Of a DNA stretch of 11,402 nt, positions 1 through 7,192 are shown piece by piece. The stretch comes from Thoreauomyces humboldtii. Taxonomy: Eukaryota > Chytridiomycota > Chytridiomycetes > Spizellomycetales > Powellomycetaceae. The stretch lies in assembly GCA_027596035.1 (NCBI GenBank), contig JADGJA010000746.1, positions 1 to 11,402 on the forward strand, read 5' to 3'. The notes under the pieces are model-generated. The model ran no database searches. It worked only from the letters and a program-made list of their open reading frames with translations, and was not told where the DNA came from. A program made the position numbers and the translations under genes. Positions within the stretch are counted from its first letter, which is position 1; each line of letters begins with the position of its first letter.

Positions 1-70
1 CTGTCTAGGAAGTTATGGTGTGGGGAAGTGGGACCTATCTAAAACTGCTCTGCTCCTCGAGATCTACATT
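1..70. other. Flank beyond the fibre gene 3' end
   Basis: Seventy bases lie past the TAG stop of the fibre gene. I see no gene, repeat or clear terminator here. The next gene of the element, if any, lies outside the window. Confidence 0.5.
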
Positions 71-658
71 CTAACAATTGCAGGCGTCCTGGGCGCTGTA
101 GGGCGTAAAGCCAAGTGTAAGGCCACTAAGACATTGACCATTGTCACTCTGGAAGGTCCGCATGAACAACGAACCCTGCACACTCAAAGTATTGTCAATG
201 GCAAGATCGCTCATGCTATTTTGGGTAAGTCCCGTTAGTGTGTCATTCAGAGGTTGATAGATCGCGCTTAGGGCTTGGCCTCCCACGTTCAAGGATCCAG
301 TCACCGTCAGACTCCCCAAAGTCGTCACGCCCGTAGCCGACAGTGCGCCTGTGAAGCTCGCAGACGTCCCCGTGAGTGCTCCCAAGGTGCTTGCACCCGC
401 CGTCAGACTTTCAAAAGTTGTCACGCCCGTAGCCGACAGTGCGCCCGAAAAGCTCGCGGACGTCCCGGTGAGTGCTCCCAAGGTGCTTGTACCTGCCGTG
501 AGAGCTCCCAAGGCACTGGCACCCGACACACTCAACGTTCCCGCGCTCACTGCTGTAGGATAGAGCGAGGTCACGTTAACGCCAGGTGATGGAGTGAAGT
601 ATTCTATGAAACCCCCGCAATAGGCGTAACCTGTGCCCCCGTTCGCCTGTAGAATCCA
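71..658 (-). CDS. Fibre segment 4 (C-terminal), after an in-frame TGA
   Basis: This is in the same frame as segment 3, and directly follows its TGA. It opens with 'WILQANGGTGYAY', which fits the closing strand of the discoidin-like domain. There is no ATG near the front; the only early start-like codon is a GTG at 572-574, so independent translation is unlikely. The middle contains two copies of a 32-residue Ser/Thr/Gly/Ala repeat ('LGALTGTSASF.GALSATGVTT'). A 'YQPLNDTLTGLT' motif comes near the end, the third occurrence of this type in the protein. The C-terminus has three Cys in the last ~30 residues and ends in TAG at 71-73. Confidence 0.55.
   Translation of the reverse strand, partial: WILQANGGTGYAYCGGFIEYFTPSPGVNVTSLYPTAVSAGTLSVSGASALGALTAGTSTLGALTGTSASFSGALSATGVTTFESLTAGASTLGALTGTSASFTGALSATGVTTLGSLTVTGSLNVGGQALSAIYQPLNDTLTGLTQNSMSDLAIDNTLSVQGSLFMRTFQSDNGQCLSGLTLGFTPYSAQDACNC
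325..516 (-). repeat. Two copies of a 96-base repeat near the fibre C-terminus
   Basis: The block 'tcacgcccgtagccgacagt' starts at 325 and again at 421, and 'agtgctcccaaggtgctt' at 375 and 471, each 96 bases apart. This gives two copies of a 32-residue Ser/Thr/Ala/Gly unit, with a few differences between them. Confidence 0.85.
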
Positions 659-1459
659 TCAAAGGTTTAAGTAAGGGGTAGTGGATCCGGTGACAAATCG
701 CTGTGATTTGATCACTCCCGCAAAGGATGTTAGCGGGACACTGTGTATCAGGCTCCAAGTCGTCCCATCAGAAGAGCCTGCAAGAACCCATTTGGTAGGC
801 GCACCCGCGGCATTCCCACTGGATCGTGGGCGAACTGAATAGCTGTGAACAACAACAGCTGCAGGGAGCTGAACTTGCATCCAGTCACCGAGATAGGTCA
901 CGCCACCGACCAATGTGGAGGCACTGGTACCGCTGTAGACACCCGAACTATAATTTGCGGCACTCATGTACCCGTAAGGATCCCATATGCTGAAGGTGGC
1001 AAGGGCCTTCCACGGGTTATACGCGCCGTTTGCCGCCGTGCTCAAGCTTACGGTATATGATCCGTTTGCGTAGGGAAATGTCGCGAAAGTATAGGTTCCT
1101 GTAGCGGATAGCTCCTGCAGACTCTGACCATCGGGGATCACCCGTCGCAGCCCTACTCGCAAGTCGTTGTTGTTTCCAAGGATCGTCGGTGAAGCCTGTT
1201 GGAAATCGACGTAGTTTTTGCTAGTCAGATGCGTGGAAAGGATCGGGTCGAGGGCGCTGACATTTCCGCCAACGAAGAGGGAACCCGTGAGTCCGCCTCC
1301 GCCAGAAACCTGCAACGACCGAGGTGTTAGTGACGTGCTGTCGACCCCTCCCGTGATTGCAAGAGACCCAACAGATGACGTGGCCGCTGAGAGTGTACCT
1401 GTTACATTGACTCCGCCGTTGAAGATGCTCGACCCCGACCCAATATTCCACGAGTACCC
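659..1459 (-). CDS. Fibre segment 3 with discoidin (F5/8 C)-like domain
   Basis: This frame is open from about 1468 and shows coherent fibre-like sequence from 1459 to the TGA at 659-661. The first ATG is at 1315, but coding character begins before it. The N-terminal part is Gly/Ser/Thr shaft with an 'SKNYVD' motif (about 1210). From about 1010 to 661 it looks like a galactose-binding-like F5/8 type C (discoidin) domain. The visible signs are GDWMQVQLP, a following strand with SVRPR, and then 'KWVLAGSSDGTTW', which matches the family pattern of W-x-Q-x-D/Q-L and 'W-x-L-x-G-S-x-D-G-x-x-W'. Such domains bind glycans or membranes, which suggests the host-contact tip. The family's last strand lies beyond the TGA, in segment 4, so the stop cuts the domain. 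Confidence 0.6.
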   Translation of the reverse strand, partial: GYSWNIGSGSSIFNGGVNVTGTLSAATSSVGSLAITGGVDSTSLTPRSLQVSGGGGLTGSLFVGGNVSALDPILSTHLTSKNYVDFQQASPTILGNNNDLRVGLRRVIPDGQSLQELSATGTYTFATFPYANGSYTVSLSTAANGAYNPWKALATFSIWDPYGYMSAANYSSGVYSGTSASTLVGGVTYLGDWMQVQLPAAVVVHSYSVRPRSSGNAAGAPTKWVLAGSSDGTTWSLIHSVPLTSFAGVIKSQRFVTGSTTPYLNL

Positions 1460-4125
1460 TGTGTGATTGCTAGATTTGAACCTGCAACTGGGGAGCCCGA
1501 GATGTACAGGGTGCTGGCGATCGGCGTGACAACCCCTGTGTTGGAGGCGGTGAGGGTAGGTGCCGACAGACTGGTGTACGCAAAGGCGCTGACGGTTCCA
1601 CTTGCCGGTGTGGTCCCATTGTTCACTATGGTTGTAGTTTGGATGAATGATCCGGCAACGGAAAGACTGGGCAGAGATGGAGCAGCACTAGACAAGCTGG
1701 TGAGATTTGATGCCAATGGTTGTTTGCCCATTTCAACTGTGGAGACCCTCGTGGTGAGAGCAGTGACGGTCGCTTCGTCTGTTGTCGCCCTGCTTTGGAG
1801 CGCTGTGATGGACGATGTATGACCAGAGATTGTCGTCTCATCGTTGGTCGCGCGCGTCTGCAGGGCTGTTATTGAGCTCTCATCCGCCGTTGCCCTCGCC
1901 TGCAAAGCCGTGAGGTTGCCCTCGGCTGTTGAGACCCGTGTAGTGAGGGCACTCGCCGCGGTCGCCATGGAGGAGCTGGACGTCTGAAGGCTGGCAGTGT
2001 TGCTCTCGTCCGTCGTCTGCTTGCCTTGAAATGTGGAGATGGCACCCTCGGTCGTTGTGACGCGTCCCGCAAGAGTCGTTGTGGCGCTGCTCAACGTTGC
2101 GGCCTGCCCGTCCGAGTATGTCTTGTTAACAATATCCGATCCATTGACAGGAGCGCTCAAGACGGTAGCACTGGTGAAGGTGCCCGTGGGAGCGACGATT
2201 GAGCCTCCTGCATAGATGGAGCCGCTGATACCCAAGCCTCCAGTTATGACGGCGGACCCTGTCGTTGTGGAGGAGCTCGCAACGCCTGCCTGAAGAAGCA
2301 ATGTGCCCTTGACCGTAGTTGCCTGAAGTATCGTTGCCTGCGAGACGGTGAGAGCCCCTGAGAAACCCAAGGAGGTCGTCGAGGTTGCGCTGAATGTCGC
2401 CGCGGGACTTCCAAGGAGACTGCTGGTGATGGTCAGGGACCCGATCGTTGGCGTCGAGGCGGAGAGAGCAGTGAGGATGCTGCTAAGAGGCTGGCAACCG
2501 GCTATCGCGGCTCCCAGAGCACTGGCAACGTCTGCTGACTTGGCGTACACCGGAGAGACGTCTAGGATGCGCGACGACGAAAGGACAAGGCCATTTCCAT
2601 ACCCGCCGTTTGGATAGAAGGTCTCTAGAGTTCCTACACGTACCGTCAGGGGGTCGATGAGCCCATGTGCCCACGGACGAGTGATCATGTTCTCGGAATC
2701 CCACGACATGGACAGAATCATTGCCTGCGTGCCCCATTCGCTGAGGATACCAGCGTAGTCGGCTGGCACGTCGAAAAGGAAACGCGTCGAGAGGTTGTCC
2801 TTTGACGAGACAGTGGCGACGTTGGATCCGGGAGGGTAAACCCAGTTGCCGTCTGGACCGATGACGTACTTAGGGGATCCGTCCGGATTGGTAGCCGGTG
2901 TGCCGTCAGCATTTTGAGCCTGTTTGCGATCACGCTGGTAGCCCACAACCGTTCCCCACCAACCAAGAGCACCGAGGGAGCCGAGGATCTCGGGCAACGC
3001 AATGACAGCGGGCGCGATAGGTACAGGCACCGGCACGGGCACAGGAAGTGGGATGGGTATGGGCGGAACCGGAAAGACAGTGGGTAGAGGTCCTGTGGAT
3101 TTGACTACGCTGGAGTCTGGCGTCGTCTTCAAAATGTCATCGTCATCATTTTTCTCGTCCTCCGAATCGTCGTTGGTCTCCTCTAAGCCTTGGGCGCTGA
3201 TGATGTACCCTGTTTCCGCTGACCCAGTAACAAGGATCCCAGCACCCAAAGAGACGCTCAGGGTATTCGTCACCACGCCGTCTTGGACGCTGATGCCGGG
3301 ACCGCCCGATATCTGTGGGAGCGTACAGTTGATGGTTCCGTCACTGATCAAAATGTGTTCGCCACCACTGTAAGGTGTAAGATCCGTCGCAATGACATTG
3401 TCCTGGATGGTAATGTGACTGCCAGCGCTGTACGGGAGGAGGTCAGTGCTGATGACGGCTTCCTCAGAGATGCTAATGTGAGTCGACCTGGTGTAAGCGC
3501 CCGAGAAGGTGCTGCCCGTTTTCTTAATGGTGACGGCATCGGCCGTGAGGTTGCTGGACAGTTTCCCTTCCGCCTGTGTGAATGTGAGATCCTCGTCCGT
3601 GGTGAGCGCAAGATTGACGGCGTTCTGCCCGCTGCTCTGATGGTCCACTTGGAAGTCTTCGCCAAAGTTGTAGGAGTCAGCACCAAGCTCCCCGTTGCGA
3701 AAGAACGTCGTTGAACCGTCTACCGCCTGACTAAGATCCAGTTTGATGAGGTTCTCGTTGATGGTGAGGGCATTGCTCGTATCTTGCACTTCTACGTTTC
3801 CCGTCAACGTCACCGAGGTGCCTTCCGTCTCGACGAGTATCTGCGCGTTCTGGCTCCGAAGCTCTGGAGTCACCTTTGAAGCGTCAAATCGTATCACGTT
3901 GTCTGTTAGCGTCAGTGCCTCGCTTGTGTCTTGGACCTCCAAGTTTCCCGTCAGCGTCACAGTTGTGCCTTCGGTCTCGACGAGAATCTGCGCGTTCTGG
4001 CTCCGAAGCTCTGGAGTCACCTTTGAAGAGTCGAATCGTATCACGTTGTCTATCATAATCAGGGCCTCAGTTGTGTCCTCGACCGCTATGTTCCTTGTGA
4101 TGGCTCCGACCTCGTTCTCGACCAA
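1402..4125 (-). CDS. Fibre segment 2 (central shaft, hinge and coiled coil)
   Basis: This is the longest open frame in the window: 907 codons from an internal Met. The frame is open upstream of it, and the protein pattern already fits from about 4130, so the Met is probably not a start. In order: nearly identical 49-residue repeats (residues ~1-130), beta-spiral-like repeats of about 20 residues with PYSGG turns (~210-300), an acidic Asp/Glu stretch (~313-335), a Pro-Val run (~345-370), a hydrophobic segment with two adjacent Trp (~370-397), a Gly/Thr/Ser-rich shaft with a 'TGGLGISGSIYAGG' type motif (~630), and a heptad-like region with repeated TTRVSTAEG and ITALQ motifs (~675-797). Two 'QPL...LT.LS' motifs flank the heptad region. 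The last ~20 residues after base 1464 are probably out-of-frame. The domain mix is that of a trimeric fibre shaft. Confidence 0.65.
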   Translation of the reverse strand: MVENEVGAITRNIAVEDTTEALIMIDNVIRFDSSKVTPELRSQNAQILVETEGTTVTLTGNLEVQDTSEALTLTDNVIRFDASKVTPELRSQNAQILVETEGTSVTLTGNVEVQDTSNALTINENLIKLDLSQAVDGSTTFFRNGELGADSYNFGEDFQVDHQSSGQNAVNLALTTDEDLTFTQAEGKLSSNLTADAVTIKKTGSTFSGAYTRSTHISISEEAVISTDLLPYSAGSHITIQDNVIATDLTPYSGGEHILISDGTINCTLPQISGGPGISVQDGVVTNTLSVSLGAGILVTGSAETGYIISAQGLEETNDDSEDEKNDDDDILKTTPDSSVVKSTGPLPTVFPVPPIPIPLPVPVPVPVPIAPAVIALPEILGSLGALGWWGTVVGYQRDRKQAQNADGTPATNPDGSPKYVIGPDGNWVYPPGSNVATVSSKDNLSTRFLFDVPADYAGILSEWGTQAMILSMSWDSENMITRPWAHGLIDPLTVRVGTLETFYPNGGYGNGLVLSSSRILDVSPVYAKSADVASALGAAIAGCQPLSSILTALSASTPTIGSLTITSSLLGSPAATFSATSTTSLGFSGALTVSQATILQATTVKGTLLLQAGVASSSTTTGSAVITGGLGISGSIYAGGSIVAPTGTFTSATVLSAPVNGSDIVNKTYSDGQAATLSSATTTLAGRVTTTEGAISTFQGKQTTDESNTASLQTSSSSMATAASALTTRVSTAEGNLTALQARATADESSITALQTRATNDETTISGHTSSITALQSRATTDEATVTALTTRVSTVEMGKQPLASNLTSLSSAAPSLPSLSVAGSFIQTTTIVNNGTTPASGTVSAFAYTSLSAPTLTASNTGVVTPIASTLYISGSPVAGSNLAITQGTRGILGRGRASSTAESM
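3225..3490 (-). repeat. Beta-spiral-like repeats of about 20 residues
   Basis: Four to five imperfect units follow the pattern H/G-I-x-I-x-(D/E)-x-x-I-x-x-x-L-x-P-Y-S-(A/G)-G, e.g. 'HITIQDNVIATDLTPYSGG'. Alternating hydrophobic residues with a Pro/Gly turn are typical of triple beta-spiral shafts of viral fibres. Assignment to that fold is inference. Confidence 0.55.
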
Positions 4126-4136
4126 GATCTGTGTGT
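3837..4136 (-). repeat. Tandem 147-base (49-residue) repeats in the fibre gene
   Basis: Two nearly identical units are phased 147 bases apart; for example the 'cgag(t/a)atctgcgcgttctgg' block starts at 3834 and again at 3981. Each encodes QILVETEGT...TLTGN.EVQDTS.ALT..DNVIRF. A more diverged further unit occupies 4130 down to about 3985 at its N-terminal side and includes 'QILVENEVG'. The DNA identity between the two main copies is very high, so the duplication is recent or homogenised. Confidence 0.85.
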
Positions 4137-5537
4137 CGAGGAGCTGAGGTTCAGCTGGACAGTGTTCCCAATGCGCTGGAAACCTTGCGAGGCCGCCAGG
4201 CTTTCGCCAAAGACCCCTTCGATGTATGTCAGAGCGCCTTCCATGGTGGGCTGAAAAACGACGGCGCTCTCCTCACGGATCAATGGAGTCGTGAAGGTCA
4301 ATCCTGAAGAGATCTTTCCCTCCGTCGCCACCACCGTGACCCCATCAACAAGGGCTTCAACCGACACGCCAAGGTTCTGCGTCTCTGGATTTACCGCTAG
4401 TGTGCTGTCGGTGTGTACCGCCAAGGTCCTGTGACCCGCCTCTTCGGGATTGACGGTGATGCCGCCTCCTTCGGCTCCTTGAATGTACTGCCCAACATAT
4501 GCAGCGGTGACAGCCTCGTCAGGAGTCGGCTTGTAGTTACTCGCAAGGCTCACGTGACCTGTCGTGACCGTCGAGGAAGTCTCGTTGAAGGTAAGCGACC
4601 CCGTCTGCAGGCCGTCCAGTGCTCCGAAAAACGGAATGTTTCCAGCGCCTTGGGAGGCCATGACCAGAGTGCCGCTGGACTGGTTAAAGTCGTCACCAGT
4701 CTTCAGGCGCAAGACCGTAACTGAGTTATCCGGCACATCGCCCGTGAGGCCGCCAAGTGTTGAAAAGCCGTAAGAGAGTGCTTCCGCTGCCCCTATGCTT
4801 GCAAGGCCTCCATCCGAAAGAGCACCCAACGTCTTGATGACCTCCCCAACGTTTGTCTTGAGGTTCCCATCATCATCGATTTCCAGGCCCTTGCCAAGCG
4901 CAAGGTTGATGGTTGTCTCGCTAGCCATCTGCGAAACGGTGCTGGTGAATGGAGCCGGGAACAAAATGTCATTGGTTGCGACGTTGCCCACCGTGGACAA
5001 CTGGGTCATCAAGGTCAGCTGCCCGTCCTTCAAGGTGAACCGTGTCGGGTCATAGAGGAGCTCGATGCCGTCGTCTCCATTGTTGATGGGCGCGACGGTC
5101 TGAATCTTGGGGATATTTGTATAGTTGACGGAGAGTTGCCCGCTGGGAAAAACGCCTAGCGACGCGTCGTGGATGAGGCTGGCAGATCGATTTGTGACGT
5201 CATACTCCAAGGGAGCTTCGAATGTCGGATCGATGACTTCAAGCCTGCCTTCGTCCGCTTTCAACGTCTTTCCGTCGATCGAGAGGCTCACCACGCAGTT
5301 CCCTCCTACAGTCTCAGCATGGATTGGTGCGGTGCCTTCGACTTGATTAACAAGGAGCTCCCCGTTTTCGTTGTGGAGTGCGCTGCCCTGGATCGCGTCG
5401 GCCTGCACGGAGGCAAATCCAAGGAGTCGCGCAGAATTGTCGTAAGAAGCCATGTCGCCGCTCACAAGGGGGGCCTGAAAAACGGTCGAGTCGAGGGTTC
5501 GTAGCCCAGAGGCGGTTCCACTGTTTATCCCAGACAT
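4086..5537 (-). CDS. Fibre segment 1 (N-terminal), beta-rich
   Basis: The ATG at 5537 opens a 483-residue frame whose last ~17 residues, after about 4136, no longer look like the rest and are probably out-of-frame reading. The segment is rich in Thr, Ser, Gly, Asn and acidic residues, with many short alternating beta-strand patterns and almost no Cys (one). A stretch around 4490-4530 carries a tail-fibre-like TPDEAVTAAYVGQYI motif, comparable to the 'T-K-x-Y-V-D' signature that ends head-binding or shaft segments in many fibres. No signal peptide or membrane segment is seen. The start is chosen because it is the first ATG and lies 31 bases downstream of the previous stop, in line with the spacing elsewhere in the block. 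The true reading frame continues in segment 2. Confidence 0.65.
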   Translation of the reverse strand: MSGINSGTASGLRTLDSTVFQAPLVSGDMASYDNSARLLGFASVQADAIQGSALHNENGELLVNQVEGTAPIHAETVGGNCVVSLSIDGKTLKADEGRLEVIDPTFEAPLEYDVTNRSASLIHDASLGVFPSGQLSVNYTNIPKIQTVAPINNGDDGIELLYDPTRFTLKDGQLTLMTQLSTVGNVATNDILFPAPFTSTVSQMASETTINLALGKGLEIDDDGNLKTNVGEVIKTLGALSDGGLASIGAAEALSYGFSTLGGLTGDVPDNSVTVLRLKTGDDFNQSSGTLVMASQGAGNIPFFGALDGLQTGSLTFNETSSTVTTGHVSLASNYKPTPDEAVTAAYVGQYIQGAEGGGITVNPEEAGHRTLAVHTDSTLAVNPETQNLGVSVEALVDGVTVVATEGKISSGLTFTTPLIREESAVVFQPTMEGALTYIEGVFGESLAASQGFQRIGNTVQLNLSSSTHRSWSRTRSEPSQGT

Positions 5538-5568
5538 GACGCGCTCTCTTAGAGCTTGGCTTAGTTTT

Positions 5569-7140
5569 TTAATTGATCTTCTGTCGCTTGGCTGGCGGCC
5601 GTGTGCTCACGTCGGGCTTCCGCTTCCTCAGCGTGACAGGAGCAGTGTCACTGCTCGGAATGAAAGGCGGCGGCGTTGCATAGTCTGTCTGCGGCCCACC
5701 TTTGAACTTGGCAAGACGGCGCAACTGGGGTGGGCGCGGCACGACGATGGGCGTGTCCGTGGTTCCCGCACGAGCCTGCATGAGAGACTCCAAGGGCCTC
5801 AACCGGATGTCGTCGACGCCCTCCTCGACACGTGCCTTCTTGTTGTTTGGTCTGTACTCGGTTGGATCCCTCAAGGTACCGCGTTTGACGCCAGGATTGA
5901 GAGGCGCCATGTACTGCTCCAAGCGCTGCATCTTATCAAAGTGAGGCGTGCCCATCGGTTCCTCGGAGGCTCCACGCTTCGTGCCAGGTGTCATCGTGAG
6001 GATAGGTGCATTGCCCATCCGCTGAATCTTGTCGATGTGCGGCGTCTGATCAGCGTCACCCACGGCAACACGTTTGAGATTAGCGCGACTCGCAGTGACG
6101 ATCGGCTCAACATACAAAGGAACCACCGGGGGCGCAAGGACGGTCGGGACGGGGACAAGAGGTCCTGGGTCCCGGACCGGTCGTTTGCCCTCGCGCTTTG
6201 AAAGGGTTCGGTCCGCCTGCTCACGCGTCAGACCGTACTCCTCGGACACCTTGATGGCGCGTCCAGGACCATAGAGGATGGGCGCCAAGGGTGTTCGCGT
6301 GGCCACCTGGAACTGAGGAGCATATTGGACATCGTGCATTGCCTCGAGGTGTGACGCGACGCCGTGAGAACCGCTCGCTACCAGCACAGGTTTGGACGAG
6401 GATCCCCCGGCAGGATCCATCCTGATAGGAGCAACGGGGGGCGGAACGGGAGCCTTCTCTTTGAAAGCAGGGTACGCGCCGGGAATCGTAGGGATAAACT
6501 CGGGGATGACAAAGGAAGGCGGCGGAGGCGGCCGCAAGACAGTGGGACTGTATGCAGCTGCCGTGGAATGCGAGACGCGGTCCGGCAGGCCCTCGGTGCG
6601 GAGGATCTGCGGCTGCTTCACCAGGATCACGGGATCCACCCGGCCGTTGAGATGGTGTATCACCGGGGGCTTCTTGTCTCCATGAGGTCTCTGGAACACC
6701 AGACCGGTCGACACACGGGTCTCGATGGGGTACGTGGCGACGACGCCGTTGACGTCTGGGGTGGGCAAGCGGGTGCTCAGGACAGGCTGACCGCTGACGC
6801 GTGAAGGCGTGATGCTGTAGAGGTACGCTTCCTTCTTTGCGAAATCCTTCTCGGCGCGCACGTACTCAAGACCGTCGCGGTACGCCTGGGTGGTGCGTTC
6901 CTTTGCCAACAACCTGAGGATGTCGGCACTCGACATCTGCTCTTGGCGAGGCGGCAGGTGGCCATCGCGGATGCGTTGGTGCGTGATGCGATTCAACCCA
7001 AAGAGGACTTTGGGACGGCCGAACGCGTCGATGTGTGAAGGATCCGTCACGACCCCGACTTGATGTTGCTGAAAGGCAGGGACAGGACCGGGGGAATTGA
7101 TCCCCTGGGCTTCAAGGTAATTGGCTCGATACGTCGCCAT
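5569..7140 (-). CDS. Proline-rich protein with basic NLS-like tail (probable virion or DNA-associated protein)
   Basis: The protein has 523 residues from the ATG at 7138-7140. The frame is also open upstream to 7281, but those codons overlap the oppositely oriented small gene, so the later start, which sits just after an AT tract, is preferred. I do not recognise the family. Residues ~70-115 are helical and charged (LLAKERTTQAYRDGLEYVRAE). Residues ~195-260 are Pro-rich with a run of five Pro. Residues ~352-435 hold three imperfect repeats of the form K-R-x(5-10)-(P/T)-H-x-D-K-x-Q-R, the third decayed and ending NNKKAR. The last 20 residues are strongly basic, with RKRKP and PAKRQK separated by about ten residues, resembling a bipartite nuclear localisation signal. 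There is no signal peptide or membrane segment. It lies between capsid and fibre genes on their strand, so a virion-internal or assembly role is plausible. The frame is intact and ends in TAA. Confidence 0.7.
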   Translation of the reverse strand: MATYRANYLEAQGINSPGPVPAFQQHQVGVVTDPSHIDAFGRPKVLFGLNRITHQRIRDGHLPPRQEQMSSADILRLLAKERTTQAYRDGLEYVRAEKDFAKKEAYLYSITPSRVSGQPVLSTRLPTPDVNGVVATYPIETRVSTGLVFQRPHGDKKPPVIHHLNGRVDPVILVKQPQILRTEGLPDRVSHSTAAAYSPTVLRPPPPPSFVIPEFIPTIPGAYPAFKEKAPVPPPVAPIRMDPAGGSSSKPVLVASGSHGVASHLEAMHDVQYAPQFQVATRTPLAPILYGPGRAIKVSEEYGLTREQADRTLSKREGKRPVRDPGPLVPVPTVLAPPVVPLYVEPIVTASRANLKRVAVGDADQTPHIDKIQRMGNAPILTMTPGTKRGASEEPMGTPHFDKMQRLEQYMAPLNPGVKRGTLRDPTEYRPNNKKARVEEGVDDIRLRPLESLMQARAGTTDTPIVVPRPPQLRRLAKFKGGPQTDYATPPPFIPSSDTAPVTLRKRKPDVSTRPPAKRQKIN

Positions 7141-7192
7141 CCTACTGTGTACCTGTAAAAATAAAAAAGGCTCCCTAGAGATAAGGCACGCC
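7141..7192. promoter_or_regulatory. Divergent intergenic region with AT tract
   Basis: Fifty-two bases separate the starts of the proline-rich gene (leftward, ATG at 7140) and the small gene (rightward, ATG at 7193). The stretch TGTAAAAATAAAAAAGG at 7154-7170 is AT-rich and could act as a shared TATA-like element; on the minus strand it reads as a T-tract ending in TTTACAG. The position, 16-28 bases before the leftward start, matches AT tracts before the capsid and coiled-coil genes. Confidence 0.35.

Larger units (their letters stand above)
71..5537 (-). pseudogene. Giant fibre/adhesin-like protein gene, broken in three places
   Basis: A single ancestral gene of about 1,800 codons is inferred. 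Four open segments follow one another on the minus strand without gaps: 5537 to about 4136, about 4130 to 1464, about 1459 to 661, and 658 to 71. Segments 1 to 2 and 2 to 3 are separated by frame changes of the same sense. Segments 3 and 4 are in one frame with a single TGA at 659-661 between them. The same style of protein (Thr/Ser/Ala/Gly-rich, short beta repeats, K/Q-P-L and YVD-type motifs seen in tail fibres) runs across all the breaks. In order it has a beta-rich N-terminal part, near-identical 49-residue repeats, beta-spiral-like repeats, an acidic stretch, a Pro-Val hinge, a hydrophobic segment, a coiled coil, a discoidin-like domain and C-terminal 32-residue repeats. The likely role is a receptor-binding fibre or surface appendage of the particle. 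It starts 31 bases after the stop of the upstream proline-rich gene, as in a late operon-like block. Separate genes are possible but would not explain domains continuing across the break points. Confidence 0.7.

Noticed and set aside
275..5504. Many open frames on the plus strand opposite the fibre gene, some over 100 codons
   Set aside because: They are shadows of the repetitive, stop-poor fibre coding sequence on the other strand. Their translations are low-complexity and copy the repeat pattern, with no leaders of their own.
71..5537. Bacteriophage tail fibre, i.e. a prophage
   Set aside because: The fibre motifs are phage-like, but the rve integrase, A32-like ATPase, jelly-roll-type capsid genes, NLS-like tail and lack of ribosome binding sites fit a eukaryotic Polinton-type element.
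5536..6804. Plus-strand open frames of 221 and 146 codons opposite the proline-rich gene
   Set aside because: They are Arg/Gly-rich with no recognisable motif. They are fully contained in the opposite, better-supported gene and are explained by GC-rich antisense reading.
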